This document shows positions 38,141 to 47,296 of a DNA stretch of 64,000 nucleotides, in pieces (position 1 is the first letter of the stretch; the number at the start of each line of letters is the position of its first letter). The translations under genes were made by a program, and so were the position numbers. The notes beneath the pieces were generated by a model, which made no database searches, was not told the DNA's origin, and saw only the letters and a program-made list of their open reading frames with translations. Origin of the DNA: Roseiarcus sp963822215 (GTDB taxonomy: Bacteria; Pseudomonadota; Alphaproteobacteria; Rhizobiales; Beijerinckiaceae); the NCBI GenBank assembly GCA_963822215.1, contig CAWGGX010000008.1, forward strand, positions 124,001 through 188,000, read 5' to 3'.

Positions 38141-38359
38141 GGCGCTTCGACGCGAACGCGGTTTGCTCCGGGTTTGGCGGCGCCTCGGCGACTGCCTTCG
38201 ACAAAACACCGAATCCTGTCCGTAGTTAACCGTGCGGCTTCGCCGCAGGCCTCGCCGGCCGCGGGTTAACCAGGAGTTAACCCCGCCCGCCGCATTGGAG
38301 GGGACTACAGAGCGGCGCCGGGGGGCGCGCTCGAAAACTTGCACCTCTCCGGCGGCGCC

Positions 38360-39052
38360 ATGGTCACGCTCTATCATCATCCCTTTTGCCCACATTCCCG
38401 CTTCGTCCGCCTGGCCCTCGGCGAGATGGGAATCGAGCCGAAGCTCGTCGAGGAGCGGGCCTGGGACCGGCGGCGCGAATTCCTGCTGATGGCGGCGGAA
38501 GGGGCCACTCCGGTGCTGCTCGAGAACCACCCGCCCGCTTTGCCAGGCGCTGGGGTCATCGCGGAGTACCTCGACGAAACCCGCGGGCTCGGCCTCGGCG
38601 ACCGGCGGCTCTTACCCGAAAAGCCGGCCGACCGGGCCGAGGCGCGCCGGCTGATGGCCTGGTTCAATGTCAAGTTCTTCAACGAAGCCAGCCTCTGGAT
38701 CGTCCGCGAAAAGATCTACAAGCGCTTCATGAGCGCCGAGCAGGGCGGCGGCGGCCCGGACATGCAGGCGGTGCGCGCGGCGCGCTCCAACGTGCGCTAT
38801 CATCTGCGCTACATCGGCCACCTTATCCGCGGGCGAAACTGGCTGGCCGGCGACCGGCTGACTTACGCCGACCTCGCCGCCGCAGCCCATCTCTCCTGCC
38901 TCGACTATCTGGGCGACGTCCAATGGGACGAGAACGAAACCGCCCAGGTCTGGTACGCGCGGGTCAAGTCGCGCCCCTCGTTCCGCCCGCTCTTGGCCGA
39001 GCGCCTGCCCGGCATGGCGCCAAGCGCGTGCTACGCGAACCTGGATTTTTAG
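38360..39052 (+). CDS. fzlA: FtsZ-binding glutathione-S-transferase-like protein FzlA
   Basis: The 230-residue GST-fold protein begins MVTLYHHPFCPHSRFVRLALGE and has VIAEYLDETRGL and LAGDRLTYADLAAAAHLSCLDYLGDVQW, matching alphaproteobacterial FzlA closely. FzlA binds and curves FtsZ filaments and is needed for division in Caulobacter. No glutathione catalysis is expected. A 111-base fragment of this gene lies at 40368-40478. Confidence 0.9.
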   Translation: MVTLYHHPFCPHSRFVRLALGEMGIEPKLVEERAWDRRREFLLMAAEGATPVLLENHPPALPGAGVIAEYLDETRGLGLGDRRLLPEKPADRAEARRLMAWFNVKFFNEASLWIVREKIYKRFMSAEQGGGGPDMQAVRAARSNVRYHLRYIGHLIRGRNWLAGDRLTYADLAAAAHLSCLDYLGDVQWDENETAQVWYARVKSRPSFRPLLAERLPGMAPSACYANLDF

Positions 39053-39417
39053 GGCGGCCGTCTCGGCAAGGCGAATTCGACTTCCGAACGTCGCGGCGCT
39101 TGACGATCCCCGTGCGCGGCCTCGCCGGCAGTCGCCTCATGCGCACAGCCGGCCGGCCACAGGGGAATCGTCCTGCGCAAGCGCTTTCTGCCGAGCGGAC
39201 GGCGCGTAGACGTCGTCGAATGGCGATGGATTCAGCCCTTCGAATTCTAGGCGCGAAGCGAGCGCCGGAGCGGAACGAGGCCGCGCGCGCGGCGACCAAC
39301 GGAATCTCGGGCGCCGTCCGGCGCGCCCGTCCCCGCGACCTTTGCGTGGACGGGCGATTCGCATGGGCAGCCGGCATTGGCGCTCCGGCCGCCGGAGGCG
39401 GCGCGCGCCGCCTCAAT
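39053..39417. other. Intergenic, 365 bases
   Basis: No credible gene on either strand. It lies between the convergent fzlA and PEP-CTERM-type genes; no clear terminator with a T-run was found. Confidence 0.45.
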
Positions 39418-39977
39418 TCACGGCAGGGAGCCAGTCGCCATTGCGCTCGGCGGACGGGCCGCGCCGTTCCTGCGCCGCACGCCGACAAGGGCGATTCCGG
39501 CGAAGCCCAGGCCAAGAAGCGCCCAGGTGGCCGGCCCCGGGGCGGCGGCCGCGATCGAATCGCTGAGTTGCGCGCCGCCGACGACGATGGACGCGTCCTC
39601 GATGGTCTCGCCGTCGGAACTCGACCAAACGACGTCTTCCAACTCCGCCTTTTGGGGACCTGAATTCAAGTTGGAGCTGAACCGCAGTTCCAGGTCACCC
39701 GACGGATTGGTATAGGTTAGATCGCCCAAGTCGTTGCTCTCGGGCGTGTACGACCCCGATTCCGGGCCTGATCCGTTCAAGACGATGGCACCGGACGACA
39801 GGCTCGAGCCCGGAGGATCGATCTTGAACGTCCCGCTCGGGCTACCGTTGACGCCGTCATCGAACGAGAAGCCCGCGCCGTCCCAGCTGTAAGTCAGGAC
39901 CCCGGCGCTTGCCGAGTTCCCTGGGTCGCGAGAGCGGCAAGAACGACCCCAACCACCGCGATAGAGCGGCGGCTCAC
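39418..39977 (-). CDS. PEP-CTERM-type exported protein (one-base frameshift)
   Basis: The C-terminus has the exosortase sorting layout: a Pro motif (PGPATW), a hydrophobic helix (ALLGLGFAGIALVGV) and an Arg cluster (RRRNG). The mature part is Ser/Gly/Asp-rich (YSWDGAGFSFDDG). The signal peptide (MSRRSIAVVGVVLAALATQG, from GTG 39977) is in another frame. One base added in the C-run at 39919-39921 (G on the coding strand) would join them with a plausible cleavage after ASA. The protein would be anchored or sorted to the cell surface. No exosortase gene is in the window. Confidence 0.65.
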
Positions 39978-40367
39978 GGTTTCCCGGCGCGCAACGGATC
40001 GCGAAGGTCGACCAACGGCAGGAAAATCGGCGCCGCTCCGAAAACATTGTATGGGCATGGTTTCAGTCCTTTCGAATGTGTGGGCGGGGAGCGGCGGCCG
40101 GATTCGGGATCAAGCCATGCCGCCTAAGGCGACAGGCGCCGCGACGAGCGTTCGGCGTGGCCGCGCGCTGCGCGCGCCTGTCGTGCGACCCTTGACGGCG
40201 TTGCCTGACCGAGCCGGTCATCCGCCCCAAACGCCCCGCGAGAAGCGCCGCGAATGTGCGCTGGTGCGCCTCCGAGCCGCATCTTCAGTTCTGTACACGG
40301 CTGATGAACAGGCGTTTGCCCGAGAGACGCGATTCATGCATTGAACGACGATCGATCTTTCGAGGAG

Positions 40368-40478
40368 CAGGCGCGCCGGCTGATGGCGTCGATCAACGTC
40401 AAGTTCTTCAACGAGGCTAGCCAGTGGATCGTGCGCGAAAAGACCACCAAGCGCTTTATGAGCGCCGAGCAGGGCGGT
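40368..40478 (+). pseudogene. fzlA gene fragment
   Basis: About 111 bases match fzlA positions 38638-38748, roughly 85% by eye (shared GTCAAGTTCTTCAACGA, ATGAGCGCCGAGCAGGGCGG). The fzlA frame stays open (FNEASQWIVREK, KRFMSAEQGG) and then stops. No other part of fzlA is present. The remainder of 39978-40645 has no recognisable gene. Confidence 0.85.
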
Positions 40479-40645
40479 CAGACGCCTTGATGGATGATAT
40501 AGAGCGCACGGCCTCCGGCGCCGGCGACGCCCCACCCGCGCGCTCACGCGTGAGAAAGGTGATTGGCGCTTGAGTCAGCTTTGCCCGCGGAACATCGCGG
40601 GCGATCAGCGAAGCCAAGAAATAACAAAATTTGCTGGGCAAGAGA

Positions 40646-41431
40646 ATGCTCGATAGATTGAATTCGTTGTGGATCGGGGAACAGCTCGGATATGTTGAAC
40701 GCCTGACCATGGTCTCGGCGCTGTCCGTCGGCCACCCATTCACGCTTTATTCGTACACTCCGGAAAGACTGCGCGACGTTCCGAGCGGAGTGGAAGTCCG
40801 CGACGCGAATGACGTGGTCGCCTACGAATCGCTCGCGAGATACTTCGACGGGGGTTGGGCCGCGCTTGGCTCGGATTTTTTCCGCTATGCCCTGCAAGCG
40901 AAGGGATTGGGCTATTGGGTCGATCTCGACCTGTATTTCATAAGGCCAATTGATTTCCAAGACGATTATGTTTTCGGCTGGGAGCACGAAGCATCGATAG
41001 ACGGCGCGGTTCTGCGGCTACCGCCGGATTCCGCCATGGTTCGCGAACTCTGCGATATATCCCACGTCAACTGGAAACCGCCGTTCTACGGACCGAGGAA
41101 GACGGTCGCCTTCTACTGGAGGCGGCTGATAGAAGGCGACCTGCGCCCGGAAAATTACCGCTGGGGCACGTTTGGGCCAACGTTTTTGACCTATCTGGCG
41201 AAGAAGTATCGCGTCTTGAAACTCGCCAAGGAACGTTCCGTCTTTTACCCGGTCCGGCACCGGCAGGCCAAACTGTTTTGCGGTCCGCCAGAACTCGTCG
41301 AATGTCAGCTGACGAATGAAACGAGAACGGTCCACCTTTGGCATTCTGTCTTGAACCGGGAAGCCAGAGTTTCGCCGCCGCCTGGCTCTTACCTCGAGGC
41401 GGCCTGCCGCCGTCACGAACTTGTCGTCTGA
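40646..41431 (+). CDS. Glycosyltransferase with DxD sugar-binding motif
   Basis: About 261 residues. FRYALQAKGLGYWVDLDLYFIRPIDF carries a DLD (DxD) motif of the glycosyltransferase sugar-binding family (Och1/capsular type), and LWIGEQLGYVERLTMVSALSVGHPFTLYSY is the usual N-terminus. It should move a sugar from a nucleotide sugar in the cytoplasm. The gene and its flanks are visibly less GC-rich than their neighbours, and it lies right after the fzlA fragment, both suggesting transfer. Confidence 0.72.
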   Translation: MLDRLNSLWIGEQLGYVERLTMVSALSVGHPFTLYSYTPERLRDVPSGVEVRDANDVVAYESLARYFDGGWAALGSDFFRYALQAKGLGYWVDLDLYFIRPIDFQDDYVFGWEHEASIDGAVLRLPPDSAMVRELCDISHVNWKPPFYGPRKTVAFYWRRLIEGDLRPENYRWGTFGPTFLTYLAKKYRVLKLAKERSVFYPVRHRQAKLFCGPPELVECQLTNETRTVHLWHSVLNREARVSPPPGSYLEAACRRHELVV

Positions 41432-41630
41432 TGGACCCTCGATGAGTTTCATTACGGTGACGAGCCCGGTTACGTCGACACACCCGTCTTCTCAAACACC
41501 CGACCGAAATACCCCCCACCGCAGGACTGAGCAGAGCCGCCGCCATCGTCCTGTAGGAGCCATGTTGCGCGGCGGGCAGTTCACCGCACGGCAGGAGTCC
41601 GATCATCGTTTGGGTTCACGATATACGTAA

Positions 41631-42203
41631 TTATAACGCTAATATGTCGTTGAGACGGGCGAATCGGGCAAGCAGCGCATGCACATAGTCCGGCGAGGGT
41701 TCGCCGTTTGAGAACAGGATGCGGTAACAGATCGGCGCGATCAGAACGTCGCTCGCTTCATCGACGGAGAAGCCGGCTTCGCCGCGCGCGAGCGCACGGC
41801 TGTTGAGCGTTTGCAGATGATCGGATGTGTAGGCGCAACAGCGCGCGGCGGCGCGGTCGGAGCCCGTCTCCGCCAGCACGTCGCGCAACAACGCCCGGCC
41901 GACCGGGGAGGCCATTTCCTCCGCGTATTGCGCCACGAAGGCGTGCAGGTCGCCCGCAAGCGAGCCCGTGTCGTCCGGTTCGGCCACGGGGCGCAGCCGC
42001 TCGGCGGCGACGTCGGCCAGCAATTGCGCGAGGTCGCCCCAGCGCCGATAGACCGTTGACGGGGTCACACCCGCCCGTTCGGCGATCATCGGAACGGTGA
42101 TCTCGCCGCGGCCGAATTCTTCAAGTAGGGCTTGCGTCGCCTGGTGCACGGCCTCTTGAATGCGTGCGCTGCGCCCGCCCTGTCGGATCATTTCTCGCGC
42201 CAT
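41631..42203 (-). CDS. TetR/AcrR-family transcriptional regulator
   Basis: The 190-residue protein has an N-terminal TetR helix-turn-helix (EITVPMIAERAGVTPSTVYRRWGDLAQLLADVAAERL) and a C-terminal ligand domain of the TetR_C type (PVGRALLRDVLAETG). It diverges from an MFS transporter gene and very likely represses it through the dyad between them. Confidence 0.92.
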   Translation of the reverse strand: MAREMIRQGGRSARIQEAVHQATQALLEEFGRGEITVPMIAERAGVTPSTVYRRWGDLAQLLADVAAERLRPVAEPDDTGSLAGDLHAFVAQYAEEMASPVGRALLRDVLAETGSDRAAARCCAYTSDHLQTLNSRALARGEAGFSVDEASDVLIAPICYRILFSNGEPSPDYVHALLARFARLNDILAL

Positions 42204-42244
42204 TTGCGCTCCTTAAGAAGGCCCCGCGCTCCTTAAAGCAAAGA

Positions 42245-42288
42245 TATTGCATTAAGCGCCAGCCGCGCTATCTTGCCCTAACGCAATA
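42245..42288. promoter_or_regulatory. Inverted repeat between TetR and MFS genes, candidate operator
   Basis: TATTGCATTAAG (42245-42256) and CCTAACGCAATA (42277-42288) are near-perfect inverted repeats (10 of 12) in an AT-rich intergenic stretch. This is the usual place for a TetR operator that controls both divergent genes. Confidence 0.6.
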
Positions 42289-42308
42289 ACTTAGCTTTAG
42301 GCGCGAAA

Positions 42309-43508
42309 ATGTCCACCACCGTCGCCACAATTCCAACGCTGCCGGTTTCGAGATCGCTCGCTGCCGCCTATGCGACCCTGACGGCGATCACCTTCTCGGC
42401 CGCCTCAGCGGCGCCGACGCCGGTCTATCGGCTTTATCGTGAGACGCTGGGCCTGACCCCGTTCGCGATCACAATCATCTTCGCCGTCTATTCCTTCACG
42501 ATGATCGCGGCTTTTCTGACGGTGGCGCGCCTGTCCGACCATGTCGGCCGCAAGCCGATGATCGTGTCGGCGCTTGGGCTCAACGCGATCGCGCTTCTCC
42601 TGTTCTTCGTCGCCGAATCGGCCGCGACGCTGATCCTCGCGCGAGCCGTACAGGGGGTCGCGACGGGCATCGCGCTGGCGACGCTCGGCGCGGTCATTGC
42701 GGATACCGCGCCGAAGTGGGCAGCCACGCTCAACAGCGTGACGGCGTTCATCGGATTGGCGCTCGGCGCGCTGATCTCGGGGGCGCTGGTCGCCTTTGCG
42801 CCGTGCCCGACGCACCTCGTCTATGCGCTGTTGCTCGGCGTGACGCTCGCCGAGATGGTTGTCCTCGCTTGGATCGGCGAAACGGCGTCGCGAAAGGCCG
42901 GCGCCTGGAGCGGGATCAGGCCCAAGCTGACCATACCGGCAGCCGCTGCCGGCGAGATGCTGCGCCTTTTCCCGCTGACGCTGTCAGCCTGGGCGCTCGG
43001 CGGCTTCTACCTCTCGCTGATGCCCTCGCTCATGATCGCCGCGACCGGGGTTCGCTCGCCGCTCGTCGGCGCCGCCGTCGTCTCGGCGTTGATGGTCGCC
43101 GGCGGCCTGTCGTCGTTGGCGACGCGCGCCCACGACGCCCGGAAGACGGTGCGCGCGTCGGCGGCTTGGCTCGCCGCCGGCGTTGTCCTCACCGTGTTCG
43201 CGATTGGCGCCGGTTCGCCGGTGGGCATGTTCTTTGGAACGATCGTTGCGGGCGTTGGCTTCGGCGCCTCCTACGGCGCCGCGCTGCGGTCTCTTTTGCC
43301 GCACGCGTCGGGCCACGAGCGGGCCGGTTTGCTCTCGGCCTATTTCGTGGAGAGCTATCTCGCTTTTGCGCTGCCGGCGATCGCGGCCGGCCTTGCGGCG
43401 CCCCGCCTCGGGCTCGTCGCCACGGCGCTGATTTACGGCTCTACGCTTCCGCTGAGCGCTATCGTGACGCTGGTGGTCGAGACCCCTGCCATGCGCAAGT
43501 CGCGATAG
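42309..43508 (+). CDS. MFS transporter, drug-efflux-like
   Basis: The 399-residue protein has 12 predicted membrane helices and the MFS motif A variant ARLSDHVGRKPMIV between helices 2 and 3. ARAVQGVATGIALATLGAVIAD is typical of drug/H+ antiporters. Divergence from a TetR regulator supports an export role for a toxic compound. The substrate is unknown. Confidence 0.88.
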   Translation: MSTTVATIPTLPVSRSLAAAYATLTAITFSAASAAPTPVYRLYRETLGLTPFAITIIFAVYSFTMIAAFLTVARLSDHVGRKPMIVSALGLNAIALLLFFVAESAATLILARAVQGVATGIALATLGAVIADTAPKWAATLNSVTAFIGLALGALISGALVAFAPCPTHLVYALLLGVTLAEMVVLAWIGETASRKAGAWSGIRPKLTIPAAAAGEMLRLFPLTLSAWALGGFYLSLMPSLMIAATGVRSPLVGAAVVSALMVAGGLSSLATRAHDARKTVRASAAWLAAGVVLTVFAIGAGSPVGMFFGTIVAGVGFGASYGAALRSLLPHASGHERAGLLSAYFVESYLAFALPAIAAGLAAPRLGLVATALIYGSTLPLSAIVTLVVETPAMRKSR

Positions 43509-43649
43509 GCTTTGAATCGCAACAGTTTGCTCGGCGGCGACATCGAGGTGACGCCACGCGCCTGCAACGTCGGCGCTCTTGCGGCGTAGCCTGAAGGAGA
43601 CCAAGCGTTCGACCTGCGCCCCTGCGCGGGGGACGCCGCGTACGAACGT

Positions 43650-44033
43650 TCAGGTCTCCCCCCGCTGGGCCTCCATGCCGCCGTCGAGCATCTCAATCGC
43701 CGGCCGGTCCTCCGTGTCGGTGAGGTAGTAGGCGACGATCTCCGCGGGCTCGGTCGGCGAGGCGTTGTCAAACCGGAGGATCGTCCGGCCCGCGGGCTCG
43801 AAGAACCCGTCGCCGGCGCGAAGCGCCCGCGCCTCTTCCCCCTCCCGCTGGAACGTGAAGCTTCCCTCCGTCACGACCCCAACGGTCGACATCGGATGGC
43901 GATGCAGGCCGGTCGGTTGGCCGGGCGCGAACCTGATGCGCACGCCCTTGATCAGCCGGACGGGCGGGTTCGCCGTGGGCAGCGCCTCGGTCAGCACCCA
44001 TGCGCGGGCGAGCGGCGGAAAACGAGACGTCAT
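43650..44033 (-). CDS. Cupin-domain protein
   Basis: About 127 residues with one cupin barrel: GQPTGLHRHPMSTVGVVTEGSFTF carries the metal-binding histidines, followed by ALRAGDGFFEPAGRTILRF. Start ATG 44033 or 44039. It may be an enzyme or sensor. It lies next to the insertion sequence. Confidence 0.82.
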   Translation of the reverse strand: MTSRFPPLARAWVLTEALPTANPPVRLIKGVRIRFAPGQPTGLHRHPMSTVGVVTEGSFTFQREGEEARALRAGDGFFEPAGRTILRFDNASPTEPAEIVAYYLTDTEDRPAIEMLDGGMEAQRGET

Positions 44034-44083
44034 GAGCATCTCCGATTTGGGGGGCGGCTATGGACAGCTTCCGCGGGCGCCTC

Positions 44084-44110
44084 CGTCATTGCGAGGAGCG
44101 AAGCGACGAA
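44084..44110 (+). repeat. Left half of a REP-like palindrome
   Basis: CGTCATTGCGAGGAGCGAAG matches the left arm of the family seen whole at 10918-11012 but has no matching right arm nearby. The right half resumes at 45742 beyond the insertion sequence. Confidence 0.7.
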
Positions 44111-44210
44111 GACTGTATGTCCTTGCGCTGAGGCGGCGGCTCGCCCTCGATGCGCGTTGCGAGGGTTGCCCGGATAGGCCGGGCGGAGCCTCACGCAAGG
44201 AGGACGAGCC

Positions 44211-45333
44211 ATGAAAGATTATAGCGAAGTTTTCGTCGGCATGGACGTGTCGAAGTCGAGTATCGCGGTAGGGTTGGCTGACGGCGGAGGCGCGGCCGAG
44301 GCGAGGTTTCTCGGGGAGATCGAGGCGAACGAGGCTGCGGTGACGAAGCTGGTCCGCCGCCTGTCTGGCAAGCACGACAAGCTGACGTTCTGTTACGAGG
44401 CGGGGCCGACCGGCTACGGTCTTTATCGGCTGATCGGCGAGCTTGGGCATGCGTGCCGGGTGGTCGCGCCCTCGCTCATTCCGCGCAAGCCGGGCGATCG
44501 GGTGAAGACCAATCGCCGCGACGCCTTGAATCTGGCGCGCTTGCTGCGGGCCGGCGAGCTCACCGCCGTGTGGACGCCGGACGAGCGGCACGAGGCGATG
44601 CGCGATCTGGTGCGGGCGCGCTCGACGGCCGCCTTCGACCTCAGGATCAAGCGCCAGCAGACCGGCGCCTTCCTTTTGCGTCTCGGACGCGTCTATCCCG
44701 GTAAGAAGACATGGGGCGGCGCGCACCGGAAGTGGCTGGCGAGCCAAGCTTTCGCCCATCTCGAGCAGCGCATCGCCTTCGAGGAGCAGGTGGCCGCGAT
44801 GGACGAGGCGAAGGCGCGCATCGCCCGGCTGGAGAAGGCGATCGAGGAGGCGGTTCCCGATTGGTCGCTGGCGCCGATGGTCACGGCGCTGATGGCGATG
44901 CGCGGGATCGACCTCGTCGCGGCGACGGCGATTCTGGCCGAAGTCGGCGACCTCGGGCGCTTTCGGACGCCGCGCGAGTTGATGGCCTGGCTGGGGCTCG
45001 TGCCCTCGGAGTCCTCAACCGGCGACCGAGTTCAGGCGCTTCGGCATCACCAAGGCCGGCAACGGCCGGGCGCGCAAAACCCTGATCGAGAGCGCTTGGT
45101 GCTACCGCTTTCCTGCGCGCATCGGTCAGGCCAAGCTCGCCCGGGTCGAGGCGGCGCCGCCGGCGGCGCGGCGGATCGCCTGGAAGGCGCAGATGCGGCT
45201 CACCGCGCGCTACCGGGCGCTGATGCGCAAAGGCAAGACGAAGAGCGTCGCCGTCACGGCGGTCGCGCGCGAACTCGCCGGCTTCATCTGGGCGATCCAT
45301 CGCGCGCTTGAGCAGGAGCAAGCCGTCGCATGA
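44211..45333 (+). CDS. IS110-family transposase (one-base frameshift)
   Basis: The N-terminal DEDD RuvC-like domain (EVFVGMDVSKSSIAVGLADGG, CYEAGPTGYGLYR, TNRRDALNLARLLRAGELT) and the C-terminal Tnp domain with the catalytic Ser region (AMRGIDLVAATAILAEVGDL, LMAWLGLVPSESSTGDR) are in one frame to about 45030. The rest (RRFGITKAGNGRARKTLIESAWCYRFPARIGQAKL, on to GFIWAIHRALEQEQAVA) is in the next. One base fewer near 45024-45031 gives a full protein of about 373 residues. It recombines DNA under guidance of an element-encoded RNA. Confidence 0.88.
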
Positions 45334-45389
45334 AGCCGCTCGCTCGCTACAGCGCAATTTGGGAGCGCGCTTCGCGAGCGGCTTCATGC
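45328..45389. other. 16-bp perfect inverted repeat at the transposase stop
   Basis: GCATGAAGCCGCTCGC (45328-45343) and its exact complement (45374-45389) flank a 30-base loop; the transposase stop lies in the left arm. It may end the transposase message or be a stem of the guide RNA expected in this region. Confidence 0.75.
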
Positions 45390-45730
45390 GATCCCGCGCC
45401 ATCGCGGGCGGCGCGCCATCGCGTCGACTGACCCCACACAGACCGAGGAGGGATACGGCAGACGGATGCAACAAACATTGCGCAGCGGCGGGGGTGAAGC
45501 CGCGGCAGGGGAACTCCCGAGGATTGCAAGTGGCCGATCGACGCATCGACGCCCGTACGAAGACGTGGAGCAGCCCCGGACGAAACTCGGACATGCGGAA
45601 CAAATACGCGTATTAGAGCTTGATCACCGACGTCCAACAGGCCTCGCCCCCACCTCTGCGCAATCATCCAACGCCATCACTCCGCCCACCCCTGAAGCGG
45701 AAACGGGAGGGTGCGTCCGACCCCTTGACG
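45390..45730 (+). ncRNA. Probable guide (bridge/seek) RNA region of the insertion sequence
   Basis: IS1111-type elements carry a structured RNA in the noncoding 3' end that directs target choice. This stretch has no convincing gene and lies between the transposase and the right end. The RNA's ends and fold cannot be fixed by eye. Confidence 0.4.
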
Positions 45731-45741
45731 AAGGACATAAG

Positions 45742-45827
45742 AGCAATCCAGGCGATCGTAGGATCCTTACGTCCTTCTGGATTGCTTCCCCCCGGGCTCT
45801 TCGACCCGGGGGTCGCTCGCAATGACG
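45742..45827 (+). repeat. Right part of a REP-like palindrome
   Basis: AGCAATCCAG...CTTCTGGATTGCTT, then a C/G hairpin (CCCCGGGCTC and GACCCGGGG) and GCTCGCAATGACG. It completes the left half at 44084-44110 and also lies just downstream of gnd. Confidence 0.7.
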
Positions 45828-45859
45828 GGCGGGGACCGAACCCGAAATCAACCACGCTC

Positions 45860-47296
45860 TCAATGAGCGACGCTCTCCTCCTCGCCATCCTCGCTCCAAC
45901 GCGTATGGAACCGCCCGGGCTTGTCGAGCCGGCGATAGGTATGGGCGCCGAAATAGTCCCGCAGGCCCTGCAGCAGGTTCGCCGGGCCGCGCGCGCGACG
46001 GAGGCCGTCGTAATAGGCGAGCGCCGACGAGAAGGCGGGCGTCGGAACGCCGTTGGCGACGGCAAGTCCGAGCACCTGCCGCCAGGCGGTCTCCGCCTTG
46101 ACCGCCGCTCCGAGGAAATAGTCGTCCAGCAAAAGGTTGGCGAGCTTCGGGTCGCGATCGTAGGCGTCCTTGATCCGGTCGAGGAAGCGCGCGCGAATGA
46201 TGCATCCGCCGCGCCAGATGGTCGCCATGTCGCCGAGCTTGAGGTCCCAGTGGAACTCGCCGGAGGCGACGGACATCTGTTCGAAGCCCTGGGCGTAGGC
46301 GACGATTTTCGAGGCGTAGAGAGCGTCGCGCACGGCGTCGATCTCCGAGCGTTCCGGCTTGCGCGGCGTGGGGGAGGCGCGCGAGGTCTTCCGCGCCATC
46401 TCGGCCCGTTTGTCGCGCTGAGCTGACAGGGCGCGGGCGTACACGGCCTCGGTGATGGCGGTCAGCGGCACGCCGAGGTCGAGGGCCGATTGCGCGGTCC
46501 ATCGGCCGGTGCCCTTCTGCTCGGCCTCATCGAGGATCGCGTCGACCAGCGGCTTGCCGGTCGCGTCGGTCTTTCTGAGCACAGCCGCGGTGATCTCGAT
46601 CAGATAGCTGTCGAGGTCGCCCTGCTTCCAGTCTGCGAAGATCTCGGCGATCGCGGACGCATCCAGGCCGTAAAGGCTTTTCATCAGATCATACGCTTCG
46701 GCGATGAGCTGCATGTCGGCGTATTCGATCCCGTTGTGCACCATTTTGACGTAGTGACCTGCGCCTTTGGGGCCGACGTAGACGCAGCACGGCGTCCCGT
46801 TGACCTGCGCCGCCATCTTGTCCAGGATCGGCGCGAGCCGGTCGTAAGCCGCGCGATGGCCGCCGGGCATCATGCTCGGTCCTTCGAGCGCCCCGACCTC
46901 GCCGCCCGAGACGCCCATTCCGACATAGCGGATGCGCTTGGCCGCGCAGGCCTCGTAACGGCGCGCTGTGTCGGTGAAGAGCGAATTGCCGCCGTCGATC
47001 ACGATGTCGTCCGGCTCGAGATGGGGCGTGAGCTCCTCGATCACTTCGTCGACAGGTCGCCCCGCTTGCACCATGATGATGATCGCCCGCGGCCGCTTGA
47101 GGCTCGACACAAACTCCGGCAGCTCGTGGGAGGGGAGAAACCGCCCTTCGTGTCCATGCTCGGCGACGAGCTCGTCCGTTCGTTCGGAATGCCTGTTGAA
47201 GAGCGCCACGCCGAAACCCTTGCGGGCCGCGTTGCGCGCGAGATTGGCTCCCATGACCGCCAGGCCCATAACGCCGATGTCCGCCAGCTCAGGCAT
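45860..47296 (-). CDS. gnd: 6-phosphogluconate dehydrogenase (decarboxylating)
   Basis: The 478-residue protein has the NADP site MGLAVMGANLARNAARKGF. The 6PGDH signature with its catalytic residues follows: GMGVSGGEVGALEGPSMMPGG, GAGHYVKMVHNGIEYADMQLIAEAY, and LVDAILDEAEQKGTGRWTAQSALDLGVP. It converts 6-phosphogluconate to ribulose-5-phosphate with CO2 and NADPH. Length is normal for the long bacterial form. Monocistronic; divergent from queG after a 200-base gap. Confidence 0.97.
   Translation of the reverse strand: MPELADIGVMGLAVMGANLARNAARKGFGVALFNRHSERTDELVAEHGHEGRFLPSHELPEFVSSLKRPRAIIIMVQAGRPVDEVIEELTPHLEPDDIVIDGGNSLFTDTARRYEACAAKRIRYVGMGVSGGEVGALEGPSMMPGGHRAAYDRLAPILDKMAAQVNGTPCCVYVGPKGAGHYVKMVHNGIEYADMQLIAEAYDLMKSLYGLDASAIAEIFADWKQGDLDSYLIEITAAVLRKTDATGKPLVDAILDEAEQKGTGRWTAQSALDLGVPLTAITEAVYARALSAQRDKRAEMARKTSRASPTPRKPERSEIDAVRDALYASKIVAYAQGFEQMSVASGEFHWDLKLGDMATIWRGGCIIRARFLDRIKDAYDRDPKLANLLLDDYFLGAAVKAETAWRQVLGLAVANGVPTPAFSSALAYYDGLRRARGPANLLQGLRDYFGAHTYRRLDKPGRFHTRWSEDGEEESVAH

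Larger units (their letters stand above)
44111..45741 (+). mobile_element. IS110 family (IS1111-type) insertion sequence, about 1.63 kb
   Basis: A DEDD transposase gene is framed by a 9-bp subterminal inverted repeat, TATGTCCTT at 44116-44124 and AAGGACATA at 45731-45739. A left REP half (to 44110) and a right REP half (from 45742) sit directly outside. Joining them gives a normal REP palindrome, so the element appears inserted inside it. The short 5' flank (about 100 bases) and long 3' noncoding part (about 400 bases) fit the IS1111 group. Exact ends are uncertain by a few bases. Confidence 0.75.
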
